A stretch of DNA of 64,000 nucleotides from Arcobacter sp. FWKO B (GTDB lineage Bacteria; Campylobacterota; Campylobacteria; Campylobacterales; Arcobacteraceae), in NCBI RefSeq assembly GCF_014844135.1, contig NZ_CP041403.1:2108001-2172000 (forward strand), read 5' to 3'. Made by a program: the position numbers and the translations under genes. The notes below the pieces were generated by a model, which did no database searches, was not told the origin of the DNA, and saw nothing but the letters and a program-made list of their open reading frames with translations. Positions within the stretch are counted from its first letter, which is position 1. Every line of letters begins with the position of its first letter. Of this stretch, positions 52,981-62,610 are shown piece after piece.

Positions 52981-54321
52981 ATGAATTTTCCCAAATTAGT
53001 TGATATAGCTACAAAGCAAGTTATAACAATAAATGACTCAAAAACAATTCAAGAAGCTGTTGAGGTTATGTATAAATCAAACCACAGGGATATCATAATT
53101 GTATCTGAAGAAAAAAGAAATTTTGGTATTTTAAAAGCCAATGATTTGGTGAAGCTAAAACAGCAAAATATAGATTTTAACACTAAATTAAGAGATATAA
53201 AATATGATTTTGTGATGGCTATACATTATTGTTCAACTATACCTGATGCTATAGATGAAATAAATTCAAATTGTAATTGCATTTGTTTGGTTGATGATGA
53301 GGGTAGACTTTGTGGATATGTGTCTTATTATGATATCATATCTAGTATTGATCCTAAAATAATGCTTGAAAAAAGAACGCTAAGTGATATATTGATTAGT
53401 TCGTATATTAAAGAAGCACAAGCAGATATATCAGCTTTTGAAGTTATTGTACTAATGGATAATAGTATTTACGATAGTGTTGTTATCTTTGAAGGGGATA
53501 AAGGTGTAGGTATAGTTACAACTAAAGATATTGTAAAATTGTTTGGTGAAAATAAAGATTTGGCATTACCAATTCGCAACTATATGTCTTCACCTTTGAT
53601 AACTGTAAAACATACCACATCAATAGCAAGTGCCTTAGAATTTATTCAAACACAACATTTTAAAAGGATTGTAGTTGAAGATCACGATGGTAACATAGTT
53701 GGTCAAATTACCCAAGAAGAGCTTATCGCTAGAGTATATGCAAGATGGGCAGATTTTATGCGTAATGAAAAATCACAACTTACGCATGTAAATAAAGTTC
53801 TCGAAGCAAAAGCATCCAAGTTTGAACAATTAGCTTCTATTGATAAACTTACTTCGTTACATAATAGAACTAAATTTGAAGCTACTATAAAAGATGAGAT
53901 TAGTAGGGTATCAAGGTATGAAACCAAAACATTTTCTATTGCTATTTTTGATGTTGATAATTTTAAATCAATAAATGATAATTTTGGTCATTTAATTGGT
54001 GATATTATTTTAAAAGAGATTGCAGCGATAGCTAAAAAAACTATTAGAGTAACAGATTTGATTTGTAGGTGGGGTGGTGAAGAGTTTGTCGTGATTATGC
54101 CAATGACTTCTTTGGAACATGCTGTGGAAGCTTCTGAAAAAATTAGAAAAGCAATAAATGCTTTTATATTTGATAATGTTGGATGTGTAAGTTGTAGTTT
54201 TGGGGTTGCAGAATATAACCCTATAGAAGACAATGTTCAATCTATTATGACAAGAGCTGATAAAGCTATGTACATGGCAAAGAGAAGCGGTAAAAATAAA
54301 GTCGTAAGCTTAAAAAGTTAA
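52981..54321 (+). CDS. CBS-domain diguanylate cyclase
   Basis: 446 residues. Four CBS motifs in two Bateman modules (residues 1-125 and about 130-255: ATKQVITINDSKTIQEAVEVM; NYMSSPLITVKHTTSIASAL), a short coiled coil, then GGDEF with active site CRWGGEEFVVIMP and an RxxD inhibition site (RVTD). No membrane segment. CBS pairs usually bind adenine nucleotides, so the enzyme may link energy state to cyclic di-GMP. Divergent from murA. Confidence 0.9.
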   Translation: MNFPKLVDIATKQVITINDSKTIQEAVEVMYKSNHRDIIIVSEEKRNFGILKANDLVKLKQQNIDFNTKLRDIKYDFVMAIHYCSTIPDAIDEINSNCNCICLVDDEGRLCGYVSYYDIISSIDPKIMLEKRTLSDILISSYIKEAQADISAFEVIVLMDNSIYDSVVIFEGDKGVGIVTTKDIVKLFGENKDLALPIRNYMSSPLITVKHTTSIASALEFIQTQHFKRIVVEDHDGNIVGQITQEELIARVYARWADFMRNEKSQLTHVNKVLEAKASKFEQLASIDKLTSLHNRTKFEATIKDEISRVSRYETKTFSIAIFDVDNFKSINDNFGHLIGDIILKEIAAIAKKTIRVTDLICRWGGEEFVVIMPMTSLEHAVEASEKIRKAINAFIFDNVGCVSCSFGVAEYNPIEDNVQSIMTRADKAMYMAKRSGKNKVVSLKS

Positions 54322-54350
54322 TATTTGTACTAAAAAATAGTACAAATATT
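54320..54350. terminator. Terminator between CBS-GGDEF gene and hsrA-like gene
   Basis: Perfect 13-base stem AATATTTGTACTA / TAGTACAAATATT with loop AAAAA, between convergent genes. Confidence 0.8.
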
Positions 54351-54375
54351 ATTTAAATAACACAATTAGGCTATC

Positions 54376-55038
54376 TCATTGATGAGTATAACAGAACTTA
54401 TATCCTCTTCTTCTGATAGTTTCAATAAAGTTTTTGCCTACTTTTTTGTCTAACTTGTCTCTTATGTTATTGATAGATACTTCTACAACATTAGGAGATA
54501 CATATTCTGGCTCTTCCCATATTGCATTTAAAATAGTATCTTTAGATATTACTCTATTTTGATTAAGTGCTAGATATGAAAGAATACTAAAAGGTTTTCC
54601 TTTTATATCAAGTTCTTTGTTACCATATCTTACTTTTTGTGAAAATTTATCTATAGTAAATGCACCAATGCTTATTGTATCATCTATTGGTTGTCTTAGA
54701 CGAGTTTTTATTCTTAGTAATACTATATCAATATCAAACGGTTTTTTGATAAAATCATCTGCACCACATTTTAAAAATCTTATTTCTGTTTCTTTTGATT
54801 TGTCTTTTGACAATATTACGATAGGAATTCTAAGTTTTTTTGACATTTTATGAACATATCTCTCATATTCATCTATGTCATAATGCTCTTCATATTGTAT
54901 CAAAAAAAGGTCATAATCTCTAGAAATCATATAGTTATATGAATCCTCGATATCAATACACTCATCTATGATATAGTCACTTTTTCTGCTTAAGTCATTT
55001 ATAGTTTTCTGTGTTAGTCCGATTGACAATATTCTCAT
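54376..55038 (-). CDS. Orphan atypical response regulator, HsrA/CosR type
   Basis: 220 residues, OmpR/PhoB architecture. The receiver part lacks a phospho-acceptor Asp (YDLFLIQYEEHYD in place of DLxxLDxxLP) but keeps the CGADDFIKKPFD Lys. The C-terminal winged helix (IKGKPFSILSYLALNQNRVI, NAIWEEPEYVSPNVVEVSINNI, IETIRRRGYKFCY) is very close to H. pylori HsrA (HP1043) and C. jejuni CosR, phosphorylation-independent essential regulators. Whether this is the main copy or a paralog is unknown. Divergent from ectABC across 221 bases. No kinase gene is adjacent. Confidence 0.85.
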   Translation of the reverse strand: MRILSIGLTQKTINDLSRKSDYIIDECIDIEDSYNYMISRDYDLFLIQYEEHYDIDEYERYVHKMSKKLRIPIVILSKDKSKETEIRFLKCGADDFIKKPFDIDIVLLRIKTRLRQPIDDTISIGAFTIDKFSQKVRYGNKELDIKGKPFSILSYLALNQNRVISKDTILNAIWEEPEYVSPNVVEVSINNIRDKLDKKVGKNFIETIRRRGYKFCYTHQ

Positions 55039-55259
55039 AAGTATGTTACCTTAAAATCTTTTTTGTATTTATATCTAATTTACCTTAATTTGAGCTTATA
55101 ATTAAATAGCATAATAAAAATTTATTTACTTTATTAGTAGAAAAAGTGGTTATTTTATACAGATTGTAATATAGATTAAGCTATATATAAGTTTATTATG
55201 TTACTATGAAAAAAAGGACATCTTGTTTAAGCTGTTCTTAATATTAAATAGGAGAAGAA

Positions 55260-55763
55260 ATGAATGAAGACATACAGCTAGTAAATCCAACCAAAGGTGA
55301 TGCAAAAAGCATCTACAATCTGATAAAAAACTCAAAACCTCTTGATTTAAACTCACAGTATCTCTATCTTTTACAAACAACATATTTTAGTGATACTTGC
55401 TTGATAGCAAAACATAATTATAAAGTGATAGGTTTCGTATCTGGTTTTATTCATCCAAAAGATGAAAATATATTTTTTGTGTGGCAAGTTGCGGTTGATT
55501 CTTCTTATAGAGGACAAAATATCGCATTTAAAATGCTAAAAGAACTTTTTAGCAAAGATACATTATCAAACATAAAATATATCCACACAACCATATCACC
55601 ATCAAATATAGCTTCACAAAAAGTATTTGAGAAATTTGCAAATGAGTTTGAGTTTGACAAGGAGATAAGTATCTTTGCAACAAAAGAGGATTTTGATGAC
55701 GCTCATGAAGATGAGTTATTATATATGATGAAACCAAAAGTAAATATTATAAAAGGACTATAA
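55260..55763 (+). CDS. ectA: L-2,4-diaminobutyrate acetyltransferase
   Basis: 167 residues, GNAT fold. VNPTKGDAKSIYNLIKNSKPLDLNSQYLYLL is the EctA opening, and WQVAVDSSYRGQNIAFKML binds acetyl-CoA. Second step of ectoine synthesis. AGGAGAAGAA precedes the ATG. First of ectABC, one base between it and ectB. No ectD (hydroxylase) or dedicated aspartokinase is adjacent. Confidence 0.93.
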   Translation: MNEDIQLVNPTKGDAKSIYNLIKNSKPLDLNSQYLYLLQTTYFSDTCLIAKHNYKVIGFVSGFIHPKDENIFFVWQVAVDSSYRGQNIAFKMLKELFSKDTLSNIKYIHTTISPSNIASQKVFEKFANEFEFDKEISIFATKEDFDDAHEDELLYMMKPKVNIIKGL

Positions 55764-55764
55764 G

Positions 55765-57042
55765 ATGAGAGTATTTGAAAATTATGAATCGGTTGTAAGG
55801 GGATATATTAGAAGTTTCCCAACAATCTTTGCAACAGCAAAGGGTGCAACACTAACAGATGAGCAAGGGAATGTATATATAGACTTTTTTGCAGGGGCAG
55901 GAACGCTTAACTATGGACATAACAACCAAAAAGCGACAGATGCTATGATAGAGTATCTTCAAGGTGATGGTATAGTTCATGGTTTGGATATGGCTACAAG
56001 TGCCAAAAAGGCTTTTATGGAAAAATTCATAGAAACTATACTAAAACCAAGAAATTTGGAGTATAAACTACAATTTACAGGACCAACAGGTACAAATGCG
56101 GTAGAGACGGCACTAAAGCTTGCAAGAATGGTAAAAGGTCGTTCTAATATAGTATCGTTTACAAACGGCTATCACGGTCTTTCACAAGGCTCACTAGCAG
56201 TTACTGGAAACAACTTTTATAGAGATGAATCACACATAAGTAGATCAAATGTGACATTTATGCCATTTGATGGATATTTTGGTGAGGATATGGATTCACT
56301 AGTGGTTTTTAGAAAATATCTTGAAGATGGAAGTAGTGGGCTTGACCTTCCAGCTGCTGTTATACTTGAAACTGTACAGGGTGAAGGTGGTATTAATGTA
56401 GCTTCAAAAGAGTGGCTTCAAGGGATAGAAGCTCTTTGTAGGGAATTTGATATTTTGCTAATCATTGATGATATACAAGTTGGTAATGGAAGAACAGGGG
56501 AGTTTTTCTCTTTTGAGTTTGCTGGGATTAATCCTGATATTATAACACTTAGTAAATCAATAGGTGGCGGACTTCCTATGGCACTAGTACTTCTTAAACC
56601 AGAGCTTGACCAATGGAAGCCAGGGGAGCATACAGGGACATTTAGGGGTAATAACCTTGCTTTTGTAGCTTCAACTCATCTTCTTGATTATTGGGATAAT
56701 GATGATTTGGCAAATGCTATCAAATATAAAGAAGAAGTTTTGAGAACTAGACTTGAAGAAATGGCTTCTAAGTATGTAGATTATGATATTGTGGTAAGAG
56801 GTCGTGGGCTTGTATATGGTATGGAGATAAAAAATGACACAAGTATTGCTGGTGAAATTTCCGCTAAAGCTTTTGAAAATGGACTTGTGATAGAAACTTG
56901 TGGTTCTAGTGGGCAAGTTGTTAAGTTTTTGCCACCTCTTACTATAGATGAAGAGACTTTACTATCTGGGCTTGATATATTAGAATCAGCAATGGATAAT
57001 GTAATACAAGAGAAAAAAGATAGATTAACAAAGGAGTTTTAA
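55765..57042 (+). CDS. ectB: Diaminobutyrate-2-oxoglutarate transaminase
   Basis: 425 residues, class III PLP aminotransferase. [41 protein letters not shown] and [18 protein letters not shown] (PLP Lys) are typical of EctB. Converts aspartate semialdehyde to diaminobutyrate, first step of ectoine synthesis. Its stop overlaps the ectC start by one base. Confidence 0.95.
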   Translation: MRVFENYESVVRGYIRSFPTIFATAKGATLTDEQGNVYIDFFAGAGTLNYGHNNQKATDAMIEYLQGDGIVHGLDMATSAKKAFMEKFIETILKPRNLEYKLQFTGPTGTNAVETALKLARMVKGRSNIVSFTNGYHGLSQGSLAVTGNNFYRDESHISRSNVTFMPFDGYFGEDMDSLVVFRKYLEDGSSGLDLPAAVILETVQGEGGINVASKEWLQGIEALCREFDILLIIDDIQVGNGRTGEFFSFEFAGINPDIITLSKSIGGGLPMALVLLKPELDQWKPGEHTGTFRGNNLAFVASTHLLDYWDNDDLANAIKYKEEVLRTRLEEMASKYVDYDIVVRGRGLVYGMEIKNDTSIAGEISAKAFENGLVIETCGSSGQVVKFLPPLTIDEETLLSGLDILESAMDNVIQEKKDRLTKEF

Positions 57043-57437
57043 TGATAGTAAGAGATATAAAAGATATTATAGGCTCACATAAAGAAGTATATGCAAAAGA
57101 TGGGCAATGGATAAGTAGAAGAATGCTTCTAAAAAGTGATAATATGGGATTTTCTTTTCATGAAACTATCATAAAAGCTGGTACAAAAACACATATTCAC
57201 TATCAAAATCATCTTGAAGCGGTATATTGCGTAGCAGGCAATGGAAAAATAGAAGATTTATCTAGTGGAAGAGTTCATGAGATATATGATGGGGTGATGT
57301 ATGCACTTGATAAGCACGATGATCACAATCTTTATGGAGGAAGTGAAGATATGAGACTTATTTGTGTATTCAACCCTCCAATTGTTGGAACTGAAAATCA
57401 TGATGAAAATGGAGTTTATCCGATTTTATCAGAATAA
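57042..57437 (+). CDS. ectC: L-ectoine synthase
   Basis: 131 residues, cupin fold. [20 protein letters not shown] start, [27 protein letters not shown] metal/substrate region, [12 protein letters not shown]. Closes N-acetyl-diaminobutyrate to ectoine, a compatible solute. Last gene of ectABC, 49 bases before the antiporter operon. Confidence 0.95.
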   Translation: MIVRDIKDIIGSHKEVYAKDGQWISRRMLLKSDNMGFSFHETIIKAGTKTHIHYQNHLEAVYCVAGNGKIEDLSSGRVHEIYDGVMYALDKHDDHNLYGGSEDMRLICVFNPPIVGTENHDENGVYPILSE

Positions 57438-57486
57438 TTTTATCAAAATAGTAGTACAATCAAAATAAACTATAAAGGTTTTTTCA

Positions 57487-57981
57487 ATGAATAAGAGAGT
57501 ACTACTATTTGATATAATAAAACTATTTGCCATATATTTGGCTGTATGGATTGTATTAAGTGGTGGTAAATTAGATTTTTTTGCCCTATTTTTTATTAGT
57601 GCTTTATCAATTGGTACCCCTTTTGTATTTAGATTGGACTATAAGGAGTTTAATTTAAAAGGAATTCTTGAATTGGCTATTTTTTTTATAATCTATTCTA
57701 TAAAAAGTGGCTTTATGGTTGCTAAGTTGGCAATAAAACCAAATCTACATTTAAAACCTATCATATATGAAATGACACTAAAAACAAAAACTCCATTTGC
57801 TTCGTCTATGCTTGCAAATATATACTCTTTGATGCCTGGTACTGTAAGTATGGGTATGTATGATGATAAATTAATTTTACATATTATTGATATTGATTTA
57901 TTTGATAAAGAGTTTATGGAAATTACTCAGTATAAAGTGCTTAAAGCATTTGAAGGGGAATTAAATGTCAGTAACTCTTAG
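57487..57981 (+). CDS. mrpE: Mrp-type Na+/H+ antiporter subunit E
   Basis: 164 residues. Three N-terminal membrane helices, then AKLAIKPNLHLKPIIYEMTLKTKTPFASSMLANIYSLMPGTVSMGM, the MrpE/MnhE signature. Auxiliary subunit needed for assembly of multi-subunit Na+/H+ antiporters. First gene of the cluster, overlaps mrpF by 17 bases. Preceded by AAAGG. Confidence 0.9.
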   Translation: MNKRVLLFDIIKLFAIYLAVWIVLSGGKLDFFALFFISALSIGTPFVFRLDYKEFNLKGILELAIFFIIYSIKSGFMVAKLAIKPNLHLKPIIYEMTLKTKTPFASSMLANIYSLMPGTVSMGMYDDKLILHIIDIDLFDKEFMEITQYKVLKAFEGELNVSNS

Positions 57982-58228
57982 TGGTTTATTAGCTACAGCA
58001 TTAGTGTTTAATTTGGTGGTTACATCAATATTTATTCTAAAAACTAAATCACAAAGTAGTAAAATGTTGATTACTTTACTATTTAGTACTACTGGTGTTG
58101 GGGTATTGCTTTTGTTATTTGATTGTGATTGTCTTAATTCCCATTTATTGTTGGATATTGCTTTAATATTTGTTCTTCTTAGTTCTGTTGCAGCTATTGT
58201 ATTTGCAAAAAGACTAAGATATAAATAA
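57965..58228 (+). CDS. mrpF: Mrp-type antiporter subunit F
   Basis: 87 residues, three membrane helices. TGVGVLLLLFDCDCLNSHLLLDIALIFVLLSSVAAIVFAKRL fits MrpF, with the usual D..L...LL pattern. Membrane subunit of the antiporter. Overlaps mrpE; followed by mrpG after 17 bases. Confidence 0.8.
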   Translation: MSVTLSGLLATALVFNLVVTSIFILKTKSQSSKMLITLLFSTTGVGVLLLLFDCDCLNSHLLLDIALIFVLLSSVAAIVFAKRLRYK

Positions 58229-58245
58229 AAGATGGTTGGTTATAA

Positions 58246-58563
58246 ATGATAAATATAATAGGAAATATCTTTTTACTTCTTGGAGTATTGTTTTTTATAA
58301 TCGGAACTGTAGGATTATTTAGATTTTTTGATTTATACACAAGGCTTCATGCAATTGCTAAAATTGATAATTTAGGACTTGGTTTTATTGTTTTTGGTTT
58401 AATTATAAAGTGTGATAATATTTTTATTATATTAAAACTATTGCTTATCTGGGCATTGGTATTACTTACATCTTCAACACTTACATATATCATTAGTAGC
58501 CACTCCAACAAAAGTGGTGAAATTCCAAAAATTTCACAAGAAGTAAAAGATGATAATAATTGA
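58246..58563 (+). CDS. mrpG: Mrp-type antiporter subunit G
   Basis: 105 residues, three helices. FFIIGTVGLFRFFDLYTRLHAIAKIDNLGLG matches the MrpG core, in which the normal pattern is GxxRFPDxYxRLHAxTKxxxLG. Overlaps the next gene by 14 bases. Confidence 0.9.
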   Translation: MINIIGNIFLLLGVLFFIIGTVGLFRFFDLYTRLHAIAKIDNLGLGFIVFGLIIKCDNIFIILKLLLIWALVLLTSSTLTYIISSHSNKSGEIPKISQEVKDDNN

Positions 58564-58798
58564 TATTTTACTTAGTTTTGGGCTTTTATGGCTTAGCTTT
58601 AGGATTGTTACAGCACAAGATTTATTTAATGTTGTAGTCTATTTTATTGTATTTGGGATGATATTGGCACTTATTTGGGTTAGACTTGGTGTTTTTGATT
58701 TAGCTCTTGCTGAGGTGGCACTTGGTAGTGGGATTACAGGTGCATTGTTGCTTGATACAATTACTTTTCTAAAAACAAAAAAGGGTAAAAATGAATAA
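58550..58798 (+). CDS. MbhD-like (DUF4040) antiporter subunit
   Basis: 82 residues, three helices. YFIVFGMILALIWVRLGVFDLALAEVALGSGITGALLL matches the MbhD domain, which in standard Mrp is the C-terminal part of MrpA. Here it is a free-standing gene, so MrpA is split. The frame overlaps the mrpG stop and the next gene by eight bases. Confidence 0.85.
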   Translation: MIIIDILLSFGLLWLSFRIVTAQDLFNVVVYFIVFGMILALIWVRLGVFDLALAEVALGSGITGALLLDTITFLKTKKGKNE

Positions 58799-59453
58799 TA
58801 CTCTTTTTGAAAAAATAGTTTGGTTTTTTGCTTATTTGGTATTTATGATATTGGCAATTACTGTTTTGAGTTTTGAAGAGTTTATTCCTGTAGTGGATGA
58901 TATGGTACAATCAAAGTTACATATAAGTGGTGTCAGTCATGATGTAACAGCGGTACTGCTTAACTTTCGTTCACTTGATACTTTACTTGAAGTTGGAGTT
59001 GTTTTATTGGCATTAATTTCTATCTATACGGTTTCCCCACATTTTAGATACAAACCTTTATCTTTCCCAAGTACAATGACTGATACATTTGTTTCATTAC
59101 TTTTTCCTCTTATTTTTTTAAGTTCTATTTATATATTAAGTAGTGGAGCTTATCAAAGTGGAGGTGCTTTCCAAGCATCAGCACTAATTGCTGGAGGAAT
59201 TATAATAATAAGACTTGTAAAACCACATTATCTATCAAATATTAAAGAATCTATTTTGAGATTTGTTTATTCATTGGGATTATTGTTTTTTATATTAATT
59301 GGTTTTATGACTATGTTGGATGGATTGTTTTTACAGTACCCAAAAGAGTATAGCTATGTTATTATAATTCTTATCGAAACTGTTTTGACTTTTTCTTTAG
59401 GTGCTGTTTTAGCTGCTTTTTTTATTACTGGTGTACATAGGTTTAAACCATGA
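58791..59453 (+). CDS. mrpB: Mrp-type antiporter subunit B (MnhB domain)
   Basis: 220 residues. The N-terminal helix and the segment LDTLLEVGVVLLALISIYTVSPHF correspond to an MbhE-like part, followed by the MnhB domain (TFVSLLFPLIFLSSIYILSSGAYQSGGAFQASALIAGGIIIIRL). It combines pieces that sit in MrpA and MrpB of the seven-subunit system. Overlaps mrpC by four bases. Confidence 0.85.
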   Translation: MNNTLFEKIVWFFAYLVFMILAITVLSFEEFIPVVDDMVQSKLHISGVSHDVTAVLLNFRSLDTLLEVGVVLLALISIYTVSPHFRYKPLSFPSTMTDTFVSLLFPLIFLSSIYILSSGAYQSGGAFQASALIAGGIIIIRLVKPHYLSNIKESILRFVYSLGLLFFILIGFMTMLDGLFLQYPKEYSYVIIILIETVLTFSLGAVLAAFFITGVHRFKP

Positions 59454-59716
59454 TTGAGATTTATGCATTAACTGGAGTTTCACTCTTTGTATTAGGTTTA
59501 GTTGGAGTTATACTTAGAGATAACTTGGTACAAAAGTTGGTAAGTTTTAATATCTTTACAAGTGGTATTTTTTTGGTTTTTATAACCTTAACAACAACTC
59601 AAACTCAAAATGATTCTATTTCAACAGCTTTAGTTTTAACAGGACTTGTAGTAACACTTGGTGCAACATCATTTGGACTAATGCTAATTAGAGCTTATTA
59701 TAAGGACAAACAATGA
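59450..59716 (+). CDS. mrpC: Mrp-type antiporter subunit C (NuoK-like)
   Basis: 88 residues, three helices, ending LVLTGLVVTLGATSFGLMLIRAYY, the MnhC/NuoK pattern. ATGA overlaps with neighbours on both sides. Confidence 0.9.
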   Translation: MIEIYALTGVSLFVLGLVGVILRDNLVQKLVSFNIFTSGIFLVFITLTTTQTQNDSISTALVLTGLVVTLGATSFGLMLIRAYYKDKQ

Positions 59717-61119
59717 GTGTAGTGATTCCTTTATTGTTGTTTGTACCTTTGGTATTTGGAGTTTTTTCCTTTATCTTTAAGATATATTCCAAAATGCTTG
59801 GACTGATTTTTTCTTTTGTATGGTTGTGCTTGGCTGTGGTTTTGATAGTTTTTGTGCAAAATTCGCAAGAGGTTATGGTATACAATTTTGGTGGTTTTGA
59901 GGCACCATTAGGTATTGAATTTAGAGTAACTCCACTTAGTTCTTTTATGATTGGTTTGAGTGCATTTTTGATATTTATTACTTCTATTTATGCAAGATTT
60001 TATCTAAAAGAAAAAGATATAGTTATCTATTATCCACTAATTGCCTTTTTAAGCTGTGCTATGACGGTTTTATTTTTATCAAGAGATATTTTTAATTTGT
60101 ATGTGGCTTTAGAACTTATAGGACTTAGTGCTGTTGCTTTAAGTGCATTGGGTGCAAAAAATGAGAGTATAAAATCTGCAATAGGTTATCTTTTTGCATC
60201 TTTAGCTGGGTCTGGATTTTATTTACTTGCGGTTGCTTTGATTTATGCAAATTATTCCACACTTCATATTGATGAACTTTCGTATATTATTGAAGATGAC
60301 TTTATAACAAATATAGCCCTTATTTTGATCATTATTGGACTATGTATAAAAACTGCACTTTTTCCTTTTCATTATTGGCTTCCAAATGCACACTCAAATG
60401 CTCTTAGTCCAGTATCAGCACTCTTATCCGCTATTGTTATAAAAACAAGTTTTTATTTGTTATATATTTTGATATTTGATATATTTACATATGAAACAGT
60501 TTTCTTTAAGATTATGGGCTATTTTGGTGTAGTTGCAATATTTTATGGTGCAATACAAGCAATCTATTCAAAAGATTTTAAAGTTATGATTGCATATTCT
60601 ACAGTTTCACAAGTTGGATATTTGTTTGTTGTATTTGCTATAAGTTCATCTTTAGCAATACAAGGGGCATTTTTTGCTTTGCTTTCGCACTCTTTGGCAA
60701 AAGGTGGACTTTTTTTAGCTAGTGGTGTTATTATTATGGTTATAGGGAGTAAGAATATTATTGATTTAAAAGGAGTTTCAAATATATTGCCTCTTAGTGT
60801 TTTTACTGTTGCTTTAAGTGCAATATCTTTAATAGGATTCCCTCCTTCCCTAGGATTTGTATCAAAATGGTATTATTTGCAAGCTACATTAAATGAAGAG
60901 TTGATAGTGTTTTTTATAGCTATTGCTTTTGGGAGTGTATTAAGTGCAGTTTATTTATTTAAAATACTTATTTTGTCACTTAGTCCATCGGTATCAACTG
61001 TAGTCATTCCAAATAAATCTGGGTTTAAAGTATTGCAATGGTGTGCATTCATTTTAAGTTTTCTATCTGTTGTTTTAGGACTTGTCGCATCAAAAATCTC
61101 TATTTTGGTTGGATTATAA
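59713..61119 (+). CDS. mrpD: Mrp/complex I antiporter-like subunit (MrpD/NuoN type), first copy
   Basis: 468 residues, about 14 helices. Channel motifs LYVALELIGLSAVALSALGA (TM5 Glu), KTALFPFHYWLPNAHSNALSPVSALLSAIVIKTS (TM7 and TM8 Lys) and KVMIAYSTVSQVGYL. Proton- or Na+-translocating subunit. Overlaps mrpC by four bases. Confidence 0.9.
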   Translation: MSVVIPLLLFVPLVFGVFSFIFKIYSKMLGLIFSFVWLCLAVVLIVFVQNSQEVMVYNFGGFEAPLGIEFRVTPLSSFMIGLSAFLIFITSIYARFYLKEKDIVIYYPLIAFLSCAMTVLFLSRDIFNLYVALELIGLSAVALSALGAKNESIKSAIGYLFASLAGSGFYLLAVALIYANYSTLHIDELSYIIEDDFITNIALILIIIGLCIKTALFPFHYWLPNAHSNALSPVSALLSAIVIKTSFYLLYILIFDIFTYETVFFKIMGYFGVVAIFYGAIQAIYSKDFKVMIAYSTVSQVGYLFVVFAISSSLAIQGAFFALLSHSLAKGGLFLASGVIIMVIGSKNIIDLKGVSNILPLSVFTVALSAISLIGFPPSLGFVSKWYYLQATLNEELIVFFIAIAFGSVLSAVYLFKILILSLSPSVSTVVIPNKSGFKVLQWCAFILSFLSVVLGLVASKISILVGL

Positions 61120-62610
61120 ATGGAAAATGCAATTTATCTTATTTTGTTGTTGCTTAGTTCTTTTATACCAGCAATTATCATATTCTTTTTAAAAGAATCC
61201 AGTACAAATCTTAGAAATATTTTAAACTTAACTGGAATATTTTTTAAAATCATTTTAGTTTTTATAATCTTTCAAGGTGTCAAACTTGGTGTTAAATTTA
61301 AGTTTAGTTATGAAATAGTAAATGGAATAGAATTTGTTTTAAAAGCAGATGAGTTATCACTTCTTTTTGCTATATTATCTTCTGTTTTGTGGCTTTTTAC
61401 AACTGTATATGCTATTAGTTATCTTAAAAACTCACCAAATCAAGGTCAGTTTTTTGGATTTTTTAGTTTATGTGTTATGTCAACTGTTGCTATAGCTATT
61501 GCAGGGAATTTATTTACATTTTTTATTTTTTATGAACTTTTAACTCTAGTTACCTTTCCTTTGGTAATGCATAATAAAAATGAAGCTTCCAAACAAGCTG
61601 CTATTAGTTATCTTAAATATACCATCTTTGGTGGATTATTTTTTCTTATAGGAATAGTTGGGCTATATATGATTTCTGGGGTACAAGAGTTTGTTAGTGG
61701 AGGATTTCTAAGTCAAATAAATGTTGAAAATCATAAATATTTACAAATAATCTTTGTTATTTTACTTATTGGAGTAGGGGTAAAAGCTGCTATATTTCCT
61801 CTTCATGGATGGCTTCCTCTTGCTATGGCTGCACCAGCACCTGTATCAGCTCTTTTACATGCAGTTGCAGTGGTGAAAGCTGGAGCATTTGGAATTGTAA
61901 GAATAGTTTATGAGGTATATGGTATAGATTTTGCTTATTCATTGGGATTGCTTACAGTCTTGATGATAGTTGCTGTAGTTACTATAGTTTATGGAAGTAT
62001 AAAAGCTTTATTACAAATTGAGCTTAAAAAAGTACTTGCTTATTCTACAGTTTCTCAGGTTTCATATATACTTTTAGGTGTTTCACTTTTTGGACCCATA
62101 GGTACTGTTGGTGGACTTGTGCATTTGGTTCATCAAGGTATTATGAAGATAACACTATTCTTTTGTGCGGGTGCATTTGCTAAAACATATGGTATAAAAG
62201 AAGTATCTCAAATGAACGGATTAGGTAAAAAAATGCCATTAGTTTCATTTAGTTTTACTATTGCTTCTCTTGGTATGATAGGGATACCTCCTATTGCAGG
62301 ATTTGTGACAAAGTGGTATTTGGCTTTGAGTGCAGTTGAAAATAACTTATGGTTTATTTTAGTAGTAATAGGGATTTCAGCACTTTTAAATGCAGCATAT
62401 TTTTTGCCTATATTATACAGAATATGGTTTTTAGAACCTGAGAATGAAAAACAAAAGATAGTACCTACTAAATACTTTGAGAGTAGGGCTTTTTTGGTCA
62501 TTCCTGCATTATTAACAGCTTTGATATCATTATTACTAGGGATATTCGCATTTAGTGATTGGAGTGCATTAAGTTGGGTAGAATATTTAGTGAAATTGGA
62601 GTATAAATGA
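61120..62610 (+). CDS. Mrp/complex I antiporter-like subunit, second copy
   Basis: 496 residues, about 14 helices. FYELLTLVTFPLVMHN (TM5 Glu), KAAIFPLHGWLPLAMAAPAPVSALLHAVAVVKAGAFGI (TM7 and TM8 Lys) and KVLAYSTVSQVSYILLG. The HAVAVVKAG segment is closest to NuoL/NuoM types. It directly abuts the first copy (no gap) and overlaps the third by four bases. Confidence 0.9.
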   Translation: MENAIYLILLLLSSFIPAIIIFFLKESSTNLRNILNLTGIFFKIILVFIIFQGVKLGVKFKFSYEIVNGIEFVLKADELSLLFAILSSVLWLFTTVYAISYLKNSPNQGQFFGFFSLCVMSTVAIAIAGNLFTFFIFYELLTLVTFPLVMHNKNEASKQAAISYLKYTIFGGLFFLIGIVGLYMISGVQEFVSGGFLSQINVENHKYLQIIFVILLIGVGVKAAIFPLHGWLPLAMAAPAPVSALLHAVAVVKAGAFGIVRIVYEVYGIDFAYSLGLLTVLMIVAVVTIVYGSIKALLQIELKKVLAYSTVSQVSYILLGVSLFGPIGTVGGLVHLVHQGIMKITLFFCAGAFAKTYGIKEVSQMNGLGKKMPLVSFSFTIASLGMIGIPPIAGFVTKWYLALSAVENNLWFILVVIGISALLNAAYFLPILYRIWFLEPENEKQKIVPTKYFESRAFLVIPALLTALISLLLGIFAFSDWSALSWVEYLVKLEYK

